DNA of 64,000 nucleotides from Acanthornis magna (Eukaryota > Chordata > Aves > Passeriformes > Acanthizidae). Location: positions 1 to 64,000 of the forward strand of contig JAWUZG010001143.1 of NCBI GenBank assembly GCA_036785705.1, written 5' to 3'. Shown in pieces: positions 21,892 to 33,438 of this stretch. Position 1 is the stretch's first letter. Every line of letters starts with the position of its first letter. The translations under genes were made by a program, and so were the position numbers. The notes beneath the pieces were generated by a model. The model worked only from the letters and a program-made list of their open reading frames with translations. It made no database searches and had not been told where the DNA came from.

Positions 21892-24000
21892 GTGAGGACA
21901 GCTGACCCCGAGTGACCCTGGGTGACCCTGAGTGACCCTGAGTGACCCTGAGTGACCACTGGTGACCCCGAGTGACCCCGAGTGACTGCTCGGTGACACT
22001 GAGTGACTGCTCAGTGACCCCTCGGTGACCCTGAGTGACCACTGGTGACACTGAGTGACCACTTGGTGACCCTGAGTGACCACTGGTGACCCTGAGTGAC
22101 CACTCAGTGACCCCTCGGTGACCCCAAGTGACCACTCGGTGACCCCGAGTGACCGCTCGCTGACCCCTCGGTGACCCTGAGTGACCGCTCGGTGACCGCT
22201 CGGTGACTCCGAGTGACCGCTCGGTGACCCCTTGGTGACCCTGAGTGACTGCTCGATGACCGCTCGGTGACCCCGAGTGACCACTCGGTGACCCTGAGTG
22301 ACCACTCAGTGACCCCTTGGTGACCCCGAGTGACCACTCGGTGACCCTGAGTGACCACTCAGTGACCCCTTGGTGACCCTGAGTGACCACTCAGTGACCC
22401 CGAGTGACCCCTGGTGACCCCGAGTGACCGCTCGGTGACCCCGAGTGACCACTCAGTGACCCTGAGTGACCACTCGGTGACCCTGAGTGACCACTCGGTG
22501 ACCCCGAGTGACCGCTCGGTGACCCCGAGTGACCACTCAGTGACCCCTTGGTGACCCCGAGTGACCGCTCGGTGACCCCGAGTGACCACTCAGTGACCCC
22601 GAGTGACCACTCGGTGACCCTGAGTGACCACTCGGTGACCCCGAGTGACCGCTCGCTGACCCCTTGGTGACCCTGAGTGACCACTCGGTGACCCTGAGTG
22701 ACCATTGGTGACCCTGAGTGACCGCTCGGTGACCCCGAGTGACCACTCAGTGACCCTGAGTGACCACTGGTGACCCCTTGGTGACCCCGAGTGACCACTC
22801 GGTGACCCTGAGTGACCACTGGTGACCCCTTGGTGACCCCGAGTGACCACTCAGTGACCCCGAGTGACCCCTGGTGACCCCGAGTGACCGCTCGGTGACC
22901 CCGAGTGACCACTGGTGACCCTGAGTGACCACTCGGTGACCCCAAGTGACCGCTCGCTGACCCCTTGGTGACCCTGAGTGACCACTCGGTGACCCTGAGT
23001 GACCCCTCAGTGACCCTGAGTGACCACTGGTGACCCCTTGGTGACCCCGAGTGACCCCTCGGTGACCCTGAGTGACCGCTCGGTGACCCCGAGTGACCAC
23101 TCAGTGACCCTGAGTGACCACTCGGTGACCCCGAGTGACCGCTCGCTGACCCCTTGGTGACCCTGAGTGACCACTCGGTGACCCTGAGTGACCATTGGTG
23201 ACCCTGAGTGACCGCTCAGTGACCCTGAGTGACCCCTCAGTGACCCTGAGTGACCACTGGTGACCCCTTGGTGACCCCGAGTGACCACTCGGTGACCCTG
23301 AGTGACCACTGGTGACCCCTGGTGACCCTGAGTGACCACTCGGTGATCCTGCGTGACCACTTGGTGACCCCTTGGTGACCCCGAGAGACCACTCAGTGAC
23401 CCCTCGGTGACCCCAAGTGACCGCTCGGTGACCCTGAGTGACCACTTGGTGACCCCGAATGACCACTCGGTGACCCTGAGTGACCACTCGGTGATCGCTC
23501 GGTGACCCTGAGTGACCACTTGGTGACCCTGAGTGACCACTCAGTGACCCCTCGGTGACCCTGAGTGGCCACTCGGTGACACCTTGGTGACCCTGAGTGA
23601 CCGCTCGGTGACCCTGAGTGACCACTGGTGACCCTGAGTGACCACTTGGTGACCCTGAATGACCACTCGGTGACCCCTTGGTGACCCTGAGTGACCGCTC
23701 GGTGACCCTGAGTGACCACTCAGTGACCCCTCGGTGACCGTGAGTGACGACTTGGTGACCCTGGTGACCCCTTGTGACCCCTGAGTGACCACTCAGTGAC
23801 CCTCATTGACTCTCACTGACCCTGGTGGCCTCAATGATCCCTGGTGTCTCTGGTGACCCCGAGTGACTGCTCGGTGACCCCGAGTGACCGCTCGGTGACC
23901 ACTCGGTGACCCTGAGTGACTACTCGGTGACCCTGAGTGACCGCTCGGTGACCCTGAGTGACCGCTCGGTGACCCCTAGTGACCCTCGGTGACCGCTCGG
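21892..24000. repeat. 21-bp minisatellite GTGACCCTGAGTGACCACTCG, intron 4
   Basis: About 100 copies with point variants. The period of 21 keeps minus-strand frames open, giving repetitive translations without coding meaning. It begins almost directly after the exon 4 donor. Confidence 0.93.
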
Positions 24001-25890
24001 TGACCACACTGACCCCTGGTGACCCTCACTGACCCCTGGTGACCCCTCGATGACCACACTGACCTCTTGATGACCCCTGGCAACCCCGGTGACCATGCTG
24101 ACCCTTCAATGACCCCTGGTGACCCTCACTGACCCCTCGCTGACCTCACTGACCCCTCAATGACCATGCTGACCTCTCGATGACCATGCTGACCTCTCGA
24201 TGACCATGCTGACCCGTCACTGAGCCCTAGTGACCCCCACTGACCTCTGGTGACCCTCACTGACCCCTCGATGACCACGCTGACCCCTCGATGACCACGG
24301 TGACCCTCACTGACCACGCTGACCCCTTGATGACCACACTGACCCCTCGATGACCACACTGACCCCTCAATGACTTCACTGGCCCCTCACTGACCCCTAG
24401 TGACCCCTACTGACCCCTGGTGACCCCCACTGACCCCTCGATGACCACACTGACCCCTCACTGACCACGCTGACCTCTTGATGACCCCTTGATGACCACA
24501 CTGACCCCTTGATGACCACACTGACCCCTCAATGACCTCACTGGCCCCTCACTGACCATGCTGACCCCTCGATGACCACGCTAACCTCTCACTGACCCCT
24601 AGTGACCCCCACTGACCCCTCAATGACCACACTGACCCCTGGTGACCCACGCTGACCCCTCAATGACCACACTGACCCATCGATGACCATGCTGACCTCT
24701 CGGTGACCCCTCGATGACCACGGTGACCGCTCACTGACCACACTGACTCCTAGTGACCCTCACTGACCCCCTGGTGACCCTCACTGACCCCTTGCTGACC
24801 CTCAGTGACCCCCAATGACCCCCACTGACCCCTCGCTGACCTCACTGACCCCTCGATGACCACGGTGACCCCTCGATGACCACACTGACCCCTCGATGAC
24901 CACACTGACCCCTCGCTGAGCCCTAGTGACCCCCACTGACCCCTGGTGACCCTCACTGATCCCTAGTGACCCACACTGACCCCTCGATGACCTCACTGAC
25001 CCTCACTGACCTCACTGACCCCTCACTGACCACACTGACCTCTCAATGACCCTGGTGACCCTCACTGACCCCTCGATGACCACGGTGACCCTCACTGACC
25101 ACACTGACTCCTAGTGACCCCCACTGACCCCTGGTGACCTCACTGACCCCTTGCTGACCACGCTGACCCCTCGATGACCTCACTGACCCCTTGATGACCA
25201 CACTGACCTCTCGATGACCTCACTGACTCCTGGTGACCCTGAGTGACCCTCACTGACCCCTGGTGACCCTCCCTGACCTCTCGCTGACCACACTGACCAC
25301 TCGATGACCATGCTGACCTCTCGGTGACCCCTCGATGACCACACTGACCCCTCACTGACCACACTGACCCCTGGTGACCCTCACTGACCCCTCAATGACC
25401 ACGCTGACCCCTCAGTGACCCCCACTGACCCCTGGTGACCCTCAGTGACCTCTCTGACCCCTCGATGACCATGCTGACCCCTCGATGACCTCACTGACCT
25501 CACTGACCTCACTGACCTCACTGACCCCTCGATGACCTCACTGACCCACGCTGACCCATCAATGACCATGCTGACCTCTCGGTGACCCCTCGATGACCAC
25601 GGTGACCGCTCACTGACCACACTGACTCCTAGTGACCCCCACTGACCCCTGGTGACCCTCACTGACCCCTCGATGACCATGCTGACCCCTCTCTGACCCC
25701 TAGTGACCCTCACTGACCCCTGGTGACCCTCACTGACCCCTAGTGACCCTCACTGACCCCTGGTGACCCTCACTGACCCCTGGTGACCCTCATTGACCCC
25801 CAATGACCCTCACTGACCCCTCGATGACCACGGTGACCCCTCGCTGACCCCTCCGGCCCCTCGCTGACCCCTCCGGCCCCTCGCTGACCA
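24001..25890. repeat. 20-bp minisatellite CTGACCCCTCGATGACCACA, intron 4
   Basis: Roughly 90 copies with variants such as CTGACCCCTGGTGACCCTCA. It is related to the preceding array through the GTGACC/CTGACC word, but the unit is one base shorter. Confidence 0.92.
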
Positions 25891-25908
25891 CCTTGGTGTC
25901 CTCCGCAG

Positions 25909-25989
25909 CTACCCCGAGGTGAACATCCAGAACTTCACCACGAGCTGGAGGGACGGCCTGGCCTTCAACGCCCTCATCCACCGGCACCG
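25909..25989 (+). CDS. SPTBN4: SPTBN4 coding exon 5 (CH2)
   Basis: 81 nt, completing residue 184 to residue 210 plus two bases: YPEVNIQNFTTSWRDGLAFN then ALIHRH. This is the highly conserved centre of CH2; the second CH domain of beta-spectrins supports actin and protein 4.1 binding. The acceptor is TCCTCCGCAG (AG at 25907-25908), joining GG to C for glycine; the donor is CG followed by GTCAGC (GT at 25990). The length of 81 is the conserved value. Confidence 0.95.
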
Positions 25990-26080
25990 GTCAGCGGCGC
26001 GCCGGACGCGGGGCCGGACATCCCCGGCGGTCAGCGTCACCTCGCGGGGGTCAGCGGTGACGTGTCCCTTGTCCCCCCAG
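25990..26080 (+). other. Intron 5, 91 bp, the only compact intron
   Basis: The single intron here without a kilobase-scale array. It is CpG-rich and carries three copies of GGTCAGCG (25989, 26029 and 26049), the first being the donor itself, so even this intron shows a trace of donor-motif duplication. It ends TTGTCCCCCCAG. Confidence 0.85.
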
Positions 26081-26196
26081 GCCGGACCTGATCGATTTCC
26101 ACAAGCTGACCAAGTCCAACGCCACCTACAACCTGCAGCAGGCCTTCAACGCGGCCGAGCAGCACCTGGGGCTCAGCAAGCTGCTGGACCCCGAGG
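26081..26196 (+). CDS. SPTBN4: SPTBN4 coding exon 6 (CH2 C-terminal part)
   Basis: 116 nt, residues 211-249 plus one base: [38 protein letters not shown]. It completes HRPDLIDF, the CH2 helix sequence, and runs to the LLDPED motif shared by spectrin and alpha-actinin family actin-binding domains. [17 protein letters not shown] is close to beta-IV. The donor is G followed by GTACGG (GT at 26197), phase 1. The length of 116 is the conserved value. Confidence 0.95.
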
Positions 26197-27660
26197 GTAC
26201 GGCCGGGGGGCATCTGGCCGGCTGGCTGGCCGGCTGTCCATCTGTCCGTCTGGCCGGCTGGCTGGCCGGCTGTCCATCTGTCCGTCTGGCCGGCTGGCTG
26301 GCCGGCTGTCCATCTGTCCGGCTGGCCATCATCTCTGGCCGGCTGGCCGGCTAGCCATCATCTCTGTCTGGCCGTCTGTCCATCTGTCCATCATCTCTGT
26401 CCGGCTGGCCATCCGGCTGGCTGTCTGTCCATCTGTCCATCATCTCTGTCCGGCTGGCCGTCTTGTCCATCTGTCCATCTGTCCATCATCTCTGTCCGGC
26501 TGGCCGTCCGGCTGGCCGTCTTGTCCATCTGTCCATCTGTCTATCATGTCTGTCCGGCTGGCCGTCTGTCCATCATCTCTGTCTGGCCGTCTGTCCATCA
26601 TCTCTGTCTGGCCGTCTGTCCATCATCTCTGTCCGGCTGGCCATCTGTCCATCTGTCCATCATCTCTGTCTGGCCGTCTGTCCATCATCTCTGTCCAGCT
26701 GTCCATCTGTCCATCATCTCTGTCTGGCCGTCTGTCCATCATCTCTGTCTGGCCGTCTGTCCATCATCTCTGTCCGGCTGGCCATCTGTCCATCTGTCCA
26801 TCATCTCTGTCTGGCCGTCTGTCCATCATCTCTATCCAGCTGTCCATCTGTCCATCATCTCTGTCCATCCATCTGTCCATCATCTCTGTCCAGCTGTCCA
26901 TCTGTCCATCATCTCTGTCTGGCCGTCTGTCCATCATCTCTGTCCATCTGTCTATCATCTCTGTCCGGCCATCTGTCCATCATCTCTGTCCAGCTGGCCA
27001 TCTGTCAATCTGTCCATCATCTCTGTCCGGCTGTCTGTCCGGCTGGCCGTCTGTCCGGCTGTCTGTCCATCATCTCTGTCTGGCTGGCCGTCTGTCCATC
27101 ATCTCTGTCCGGCTGGCCGTCTGTCCATCATCTCTGTCCATCATCTCTGTCCATCATCTGTCCATCATCTGTCCATCTGTCCGGCCATCCGGCTGGCCAT
27201 CATCTCTGTCTGTCTGGCCAGCCGTCCATCTGGCCGTTGCCTGGCCGCCTGTCCGTCATCTGTCCATCTGTCCATCATCTTCCTGTCCATCTGTCTATCA
27301 TCTGCCTGTCCATCTGTCCAGCCGGCTGGCCGTCTGTCTGTCCCTCATCTCTGTCTGTCCATCTGGCCGTCTGTCCATCCGTCTGTCCATCATCTCTGTC
27401 TGGCCGTCTGTCCGGCCGGCTGGCCATCATCTCTGTCTGTCCATCTGTCCGTCCATCTGGCCATCATCTGTCCGTCTGTCTGTCCATCTGCCTGGCCATT
27501 GTCTGTCCATCATCTCTGTCTGTCCATCACCTGTCCATCACCTGTCCATCTGTCCATCTGTCCATCACCTGTCCATCTGTCCATCATCTGTCCATCACCT
27601 GTCCATCACCTGTCCATCACCCGTCCATCTGTTCATCTGTCCATCACCTGTCCATCATCT
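26197..27660. repeat. CATCTGTCCATCATCTCTGTC / GGCTGGCCGTCTGTC array, intron 6
   Basis: Mixed units of CATCTGTC, CATCATCTCTGTC, CGGCTGGC and CGTCTGTC over about 1.4 kb. The CTGTCCAT word is shared with the arrays in introns 3 and 7. Long open frames on the plus strand through here fuse onto exon 5/6 frames by chance and are not transcripts. Confidence 0.9.
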
Positions 27661-27895
27661 GTCCATCCCTGGTGGGACATCCCTGGTGGTCCATGGTGGG
27701 ACCATCCCTGGTGGGACATCCCTGGTGGGACCATCCCTGGTGGGACCATCCCTGGTGGGACATCCATGGTTAGGACCATTCCTGGTGGGACATCCCTGGT
27801 GGGACCATCCCTGGTGGGTGGGACATCCCTGGTGGTCCATGGTGGGACCATCCTTGGTGGCTCCATCCCTGGTGGGACCATCCCTGGTGGGACCT
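27661..27895. repeat. CCCTGGTGGGACCATCC array, intron 6 tail
   Basis: About a dozen CATCCCTGGTGGGAC units with the variant CATCCCTGGTGGTCCATGGT, followed by unique CTGACCTTCTGCCCCCCAG at the exon 7 acceptor. Confidence 0.88.
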
Positions 27896-27912
27896 GACCT
27901 TCTGCCCCCCAG

Positions 27913-28025
27913 ATGTGAACATGGAGGACCCCGACGAGAAGTCCATCATCACCTACGTGGTGTCCTTCTACCACTACTTCTCCAAGATGAAGGCGCTGGC
28001 CGTGGAGGGCAAGCGAATCGGCAAG
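27913..28025 (+). CDS. SPTBN4: SPTBN4 coding exon 7 (end of CH2, linker to repeat 1)
   Basis: 113 nt, residues 250-287: [38 protein letters not shown]. The [28 protein letters not shown] stretch closes the actin-binding domain in all beta-spectrins; [20 protein letters not shown] is the beta-IV variant. The acceptor is GCCCCCCAG (AG at 27911-27912); the donor is AAG followed by GTGGGG (GT at 28026), phase 0. Confidence 0.95.
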
Positions 28026-28510
28026 GTGGGGCTGGCCGAGGTGTCCACCCCAATGTCCGTCCTGCTGTCCATCCTGCTGTCCATCCTTCTGTCCATCCTG
28101 CTGTCCGTCCTGCTGTCCATCCTTCTGTCCATCCTGCTGTCCACCCCTCTGTCCACCCTCTGTCCATCCCTCTGTCCATCTCTCTGTCCATCCCTCTGTC
28201 CATCCTTCTGTCCACCCTTCTGTCCATCCTTCTGTCCATCCTTCTGTCCATCCTGCTGTCCACCCCTCTGTCCACCCTCTGTCCATCCCTCTGTCCATCC
28301 TTCTGTCCATCCCTCTGTCCGTCCTTCTGTCCGTCCTTCTGTCCGTCCCTCTGTGCATCCTTCTGTCCATCCTTCTGTCCATCCTTCTGTCCATCCCTCT
28401 GTCCGTCCTTCTGTCCATCCTTCTGTCCATCCCTCTGTCCATCCTTCTGTCCATCCTTCTGTCCATCCTTCTGTCCATCCCTCTGTCCATCCTTCTGTCC
28501 ACCCCATGGT
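28026..28510. repeat. CTGTCCATCCTT 12-bp array, intron 7
   Basis: About 35 copies of CTGTCCATCCTT / CTGTCCATCCCT. The period of 12 leaves open frames on both strands; none has other support. Confidence 0.92.
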
Positions 28511-29469
28511 CCATCCCTTGGTCCATCCCCACCATGACCACACCTTGGTGACCTCTCCATCCCCTGGTGGATCTCAGGAGGTTCCTCCAGGATCTCCACC
28601 CTGGTGGATCTCAGGAGGTTCCTGCAGGATCTCCACCCTGGTGGATCTCAGGAGGTTCCTGCAGGACCTCCACCCCAAATTCTCAGGAGGTTCCTGCAGG
28701 ACCTCCACTCTGGTGGATCTCAGGAGGTTCCTGCAGGACCTCCAAGTTCCAAATCAGCCCCTGGTGGATCTCAGGAGGTTCCTGCAGGATCTCCACCCTG
28801 GTGGATCTCAGGAGGTTCCTGCAGGATCTCCACCCTGGTGGATCTCAGGAGGTTCCTGCAGGATCTCCACCCTGGTGGATCTCAGGAGGTTCCTGCAGGA
28901 TCTCCACCCCAAATTCTCAGGAGGTTCCTGCAGGACCTCCAAGGCCCAAATCAGCTCCTGGTGGATCTCAGGAGGTTCCTCCACCCGAAATCCCACCCTG
29001 GTGGATCTCAGGAGGTTCCTGCAGGACCTCCACCCCAAATTCTCAGGAGGTTCTTGCAGGATCTCCACCCTGGTGGATCTCAGGAGGTTCCTCCAGGACC
29101 TCCACCCCAAATTCTCAGGAGGTTCCTGCAGGATCTCCACCCTGATGGATCTCAGGAGGTTCCTGCAGGACCTCCACCCCAAATTCTCAGGAGGTTCTTG
29201 CAGGATCTCCACCCTGGTGGATCTCAGGAGGTTCCTCCAGGACCTCCACCCCAAATTCTCAGGAGGTTCCTGCAGGATCTCCACCCTGATGGATCTCAGG
29301 AGGTTCCTGCAGGACCTCCAAGGCCCAAATCAACTCCTGGTGGATCTCAGGAGGTTCCTCCACCCGAAATCCCACCCTGGTGGATCTCAGAAGGTTCCTG
29401 CAGGACCTCCACCCTGGTGGATCTCTGGAGGTCCCTGCAGCATCTCCAAGGCCCACCCCACCCCGGCAG
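28511..29469. repeat. 37-bp GGTGGATCTCAGGAGGTTCC minisatellite, intron 7
   Basis: The unit GGTGGATCTCAGGAGGTTCC TGCAGGATCTCCACCCT (37 bp) recurs about 25 times, with inserted CCCAAATTCTCAGGAGG and AAGGCCCAAATCA variants. It ends about 40 bp before the exon 8 acceptor CCCCGGCAG. Confidence 0.9.
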
Positions 29470-29657
29470 GTCCTGGACCAGGTGATGGAGATCGCGGCCA
29501 TCACGGCGCGCTACGAGGCGCTGGCGGCCGAGCTTCTGGCCTGGATCCACCACACCATCGCCATCATCTCCAACCAGAAGTTCGCCAATTCCCTGACGGG
29601 CGTCCAGCAGCAGCTCCAGGCCTTCACCGCCTTCTGCACCCTGGAGAAACCGGTCAA
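29470..29657 (+). CDS. SPTBN4: SPTBN4 coding exon 8 (spectrin repeat 1, first part)
   Basis: 188 nt, residues 288-349 plus two bases: [85 protein letters not shown] is beta-IV-like and carries the conserved helix A tryptophan of repeat 1. Repeats 1-2 of beta-spectrins form the nucleation site for pairing with the C-terminal repeats of alpha-spectrin. The acceptor AG is at 29468-29469; the donor is AA followed by GTGAGG (GT at 29658). The length of 188 is the conserved value. Confidence 0.95.
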
Positions 29658-31480
29658 GTGAGGACCTCCCGTGGGCAGCCTGGCGGTCACCGTGGTGGTC
29701 ACCGTGGTGGTCACCGTGGTGGTGGTGGTGGTGGTTGGGAGGTCCTGGTTTGGCCCAAACTGGTTTTGGTGGGACCTGGTGGTGGTGATGGTGATGGGAC
29801 CTGGAGATGGTGGTGATTGGAGGTCCCACCTCATGGTGGTGGTGGTGGAGAGGTCCCAGTTTGGTCCAAACTGGTTTTGGTGGGACCTGGAGATGATGGT
29901 GGTGATGGGGAGGTCCCAGTTCACCCCAAACTGGTTTTGGTGGGACCTGGAGATGGTGGTGATGGTGGTGATTGGAGGTCTCACCTCGTGGTGGTGGTGG
30001 GACTTGGTGGAGATCGTGGTGGTGATGAGGAGGTCCTGGTGGTGGTGATGGTGATGGGAGGTCCCAGTTTGGTCCAAACTGGTTTTGGTGGGATCTGGAG
30101 ATGGTGGTGGTGATTGGAGGTCTCACCTCGTGGTGGTGATGATGGAGAGGTCCCAGTTTGGTCCAAAGTGGTGGTGGTGGGATCTGGTGGAGATGGTGGT
30201 GGTGATGAGGAGGTCCTGGTGGTGGTGATGGTGATGGGAGGTCCTGGTTTGGTCCAAACTGGTGGTGGTGGGATCTGGAGATGGTGGTGATTGGAGGTCC
30301 CACCTCATAGTGGTGGTGGTGGGAGGTCCCAGTTTGATCCAAAGTGGTGGTGGTGGGACCTGGTGGAAGTCTTGGTGGTGGTTGGGAGGTCCCAGTTTGG
30401 TCCAAACTGGTTTTGGTGGGACCTGGAGATGGTGGTGGTGGGACCTGGTGGAGGTCTTGGTGGTGGTGGGAGGTCCCAGTTTGGTCCAAACTGGTTTTGG
30501 TGGGACCTGGAGATGGTGGTGGGGAGGTCCTGGTGGAGGTGATAGTCATGGTGATGGGAGGTCCCAGTTTGGTCCAAACTGGTTTTGGTGGGACCTGGAG
30601 ATGGTGGTGGTGATTGGAGGTCCCACCTTATGGTGGTGGTGATAGGAGGTCCCAGTTTGGTCCAAAGTGGTGGTGGTGGGACTTGGTGGAGATGGTGGTG
30701 GTGATGGGGAGGTCCTGGTGGTGGTGGTGGGAGGTCCTGGTTTGGTCCAAACTGGTTTTGGTGGGACCTGGAGGTGGTGGGACCTGGTGGTGATGGTGGT
30801 GGTGGTGATTGGAGGTCCCACCTCATGGTGGTGGTGGTTGGGAGGTCCCAGTTTGGTCCAAACTGGTGGTGATGGGACTTGGTGGAGATCTTGGTGGTGG
30901 TCGGGAGGTCCCAGTTCAGCCCGAACTGGTTTTGGTGGGACCTGGAGATGGTGGTGATGGTGGTGATTGGAGGTCTCACCTCGTGGTGGTGGTGGGACCT
31001 GGTGGAGATCGTGGTGGTGATGAGGAGGTCCTGGTGGTGGTGATGGTGATGGGAGGTCCCGGTTTGGTCCAAACTGGTGGTGGTGGGACCTGGAGATGGT
31101 GGTGGGGAGGTCCTGGTGGAGGTGATGGTCATGGTGGTGGGGAGGTCCCAGTTTGGTCCAAACTGGTTTTGGTGGGACCTGGTGGTGGTGGGACCTGGTG
31201 GTGATGGTGGTGGTGGTGATTGGAGGTCCCACCTCATGGTGGTGGTGATGGAGAAGTCCCAGTTTGGTCCAAAGTGGTGGTGATGAGGAGGTCCTGGTGG
31301 TGGTGAGGAGGTCCTGGTGGTGGTGATGGTGATGGGAGGTCCTGGTTTGGTCCATACTGGTGGTGGTGGGACCTGGAGATGGTGGTGGTGGTGATGGGAG
31401 GTCCCAGTTCACCCCAAACTGGTTTCGGTGGGACCTGGGTGACAATGGTGACATCCGGGTGGCCCTGGAGGTGACAGGGA
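29658..31480 (-). repeat. GGAGGTCCCAGTTTGGTCCAAACTGG minisatellite, intron 8
   Basis: About 25 copies of GGAGGTCCCAGTTTGG with TCCAAACTGGTTTTGGTGGG, separated by (GGTGGTGAT)n. The reverse complement gives CCAGTTTGGACCAAACTGGG then ACCTCC, the intron 2 unit in the other orientation. The 19-bp core CCAGTTTGGTCCAAACTGG is a near-perfect palindrome with 9-bp arms. Confidence 0.92.
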
Positions 31481-31490
31481 CCTCCCACAG

Positions 31491-31608
31491 GTTCCAGGAG
31501 AAAGGCAACCTGGAGGTTCTGCTCTTCACCATCCAGAGCAGGCTCAGGGCCACCAACCGCAAGCTCTACGTGCCCAGCGAGGGCAAGAGCATCTCGGACA
31601 TCAACAAG
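31491..31608 (+). CDS. SPTBN4: SPTBN4 coding exon 9 (spectrin repeat 1, middle)
   Basis: 118 nt, residues 350-389: [39 protein letters not shown]. [24 protein letters not shown] is shared by all beta-spectrins and FQEKGN is the beta-IV form. The acceptor is TCCCACAG (AG at 31489-31490), joining AA to G for lysine; the donor is AAG followed by GTGGGC (GT at 31609), phase 0. The last bases AACAAG plus donor recur in the intron that follows. Confidence 0.95.
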
Positions 31609-32360
31609 GTGGGCACGTGGGGATGGGGCCCACCACCCCGAGGAACCTTGAGGAACCCTGAGGGTGGGGCTGGGGATCTCCTTGGTAACAAGGTGGGGAC
31701 GTGGGGATGGAGCCCACCACCCTGAGGAACCCTGAGGAACCCTGAGGGTGGGGCTGGGGACGTGGGGATGGAACCCACCACCCTGAGGAACCCTGAGGAA
31801 CCCCGAGGAACCCCGAGGATGGGGCTGGGCACGTGGGGATGGATTCCACCACCCCTAGGAACCCCTGGTGGGGTTGGGGATCTCCATGGTAACAAGGTGG
31901 GGACGTGGGGATGGGGCCCACCACCCCGAGGAACCCTGAGGGTGGGGCTGGGGACCTCCATGACAAGGTGGGGACGTGGGGATGGGGATCCACCACCCTG
32001 AGGAACCCTGAGGAACCCTGAGGGTGGGGTTGGCGATCTCCACGACCACCCCATCAGCAAGGTGGGGATGTGGGGATGGAAACCACCACCCCGAGGAACC
32101 CCTGGTGGGGTTGGGGACGTGGGGATGGGGACCACCACCCTGGGGAACCCTCGGTGGCCATCCCATCAGCAAGGTGGGCACGTGGGGATGGGGATCCACC
32201 ACCCCGAGGAACCCTGAGGAACCCTGAGGAACCCTGAGGGTGGGACTGGGGATGTGGGGATGGAACCCACCACCCTGAGGAACCCCGAGGGTGGGGCTGG
32301 GGACGTGGGGATGGATCCCACCACCCCGAGGAACCCTCGATGACCACCCCCCGTCCCTCC
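31609..32360 (+). repeat. GTGGGGACGTGGGGATGG array with five exon 9 donor-edge copies, intron 9
   Basis: Units combine GGGGACGTGGGGATGG, CCCACCACCCTGAGGAACCC and TGAGGGTGGGGCTGG. The exon 9 end ATCAACAAG-GTGGGCACG is echoed as TAACAAG-GTGGGG (31686-31692 and 31890-31896), TGACAAG-GTGGGG (31961-31967) and ATCAGCAAG-GTGGG (32053-32061 and 32165-32173). The array therefore seems to have grown from the donor junction. Confidence 0.85.
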
Positions 32361-32367
32361 CCACCAG

Positions 32368-32526
32368 GCGTGGACCTGCCTGGAGAAGGCGGAGCACGAG
32401 CGGGAGGTGGCCCTGAGGAACGAGCTGATCCGGCAGGAGAAGCTGGAGCTGCTGGCCCAGCGCTTCGACCACAAGGCTGTCATGAGGGAGACGTGGCTCA
32501 ACGAGAACCAGCGCTTGGTCTCGCAG
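32368..32526 (+). CDS. SPTBN4: SPTBN4 coding exon 10 (repeat 1 end, repeat 2 start)
   Basis: 159 nt, residues 390-442: [77 protein letters not shown] and the helix A tryptophan of repeat 2 ([13 protein letters not shown]) are strongly conserved, with the LLAQRFDHK form of beta-IV. The acceptor is CCCACCAG (AG at 32366-32367); the donor is CAG followed by GTGCCG (GT at 32527). The length of 159 is the conserved value. Confidence 0.95.
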
Positions 32527-33430
32527 GTGCCGTGGGGTGGGGTGGGGTGGGCAGAGGTCCTGGTGGGCCGTGGGAGGGTCACAGAGGTCATGGTGGACCA
32601 TAGAAGGGTCAGTTGAGGTCTTGGAGCTCCTTGACCATGGTAGGACCTCCTTGACCATGGAGAGGTGGTGGGACCTTCTTTGGGTCCTCATGGACCATGG
32701 AGGGCTGGTGGAACCTCCTTGACCATGGTGGGACCATCTCAACCATGGTGGTGGAATCTCGTCAACCATGGTAGGACCTCCACAACCATGGTAGGACCTC
32801 CACAACCATGGTAGGACCTCCACAACCATGGTGGGATCTCCTTGACAATGGTAAGACCTTCTCAACCATGGTGGAACCATCTCAACCATGGTGGGACCTT
32901 CTCAACCATGGTGGTGGAATCTCCTCAACCATGGTGGAACCTTCTCAACCATGGTGAGACCTTTTTGACCATGATAGGACCTCCTCAACCATGGTAGGAC
33001 CTCCACAACCATGGTAGGACCTACACAACCATGGTAGGACCTTCTCAACCATGGTGGGACCTTCTCAACCATGGTGGAACGTTCTCAACCATGGTGGGAT
33101 CTCCTCAACCATGGTGGGATCTTCTTGACCATGGTAGGACCTCCTCAACCATGGTGGGACCTCCACAACCATGGTGGGACCGTCTCAACCATGGTGGGAC
33201 CTTCTTGACCATGGTGGGTGTCACCTCCTCAACCATGGTAGGACCTTCTCAACCATGGTGGCACCTCCTCAACCGTGGTAGGATCTCCTCAACCATGGTA
33301 GGACCTCCCTTACCATGGTGGAACCTCCTTGACCATGATGACACCTCCTTGACCATGGTGGGACCTCCCTGACTATGGTGGGACCTCCTTGACCATGGTG
33401 GGACCTCCTTGACCTCCTGACCACCCCCAC
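32527..33430. repeat. 20-bp AACCATGGTAGGACCTCCAC array, intron 10
   Basis: After a short (GTGGG)n start, about 40 units of AACCATGGTAGGACCTCCAC with variants CTTGACCATGGTGGGACCTC. Nearly every unit has the palindrome CCATGG. Confidence 0.92.
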
Positions 33431-33438
33431 CCCCGCAG

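Noticed and set aside
21892..25880. CRISPR-like regular repeats
   Set aside because: The 20-21-bp units are contiguous without unique spacers, and the sequence is eukaryotic intron.
25919..28537. 872-codon frame starting inside exon 5
   Set aside because: It is exon 5 in a real frame for a few codons, then reads intron 6 repeats, an off-frame exon 7 and intron 7. The exon structure with matching phases explains the coding parts.
27915..29816. 633-codon frame containing exon 7 and exon 8 pieces
   Set aside because: Genuine spectrin residues occur only within exon 7. The rest is intron 7 repeat, and exon 8 is read out of frame.
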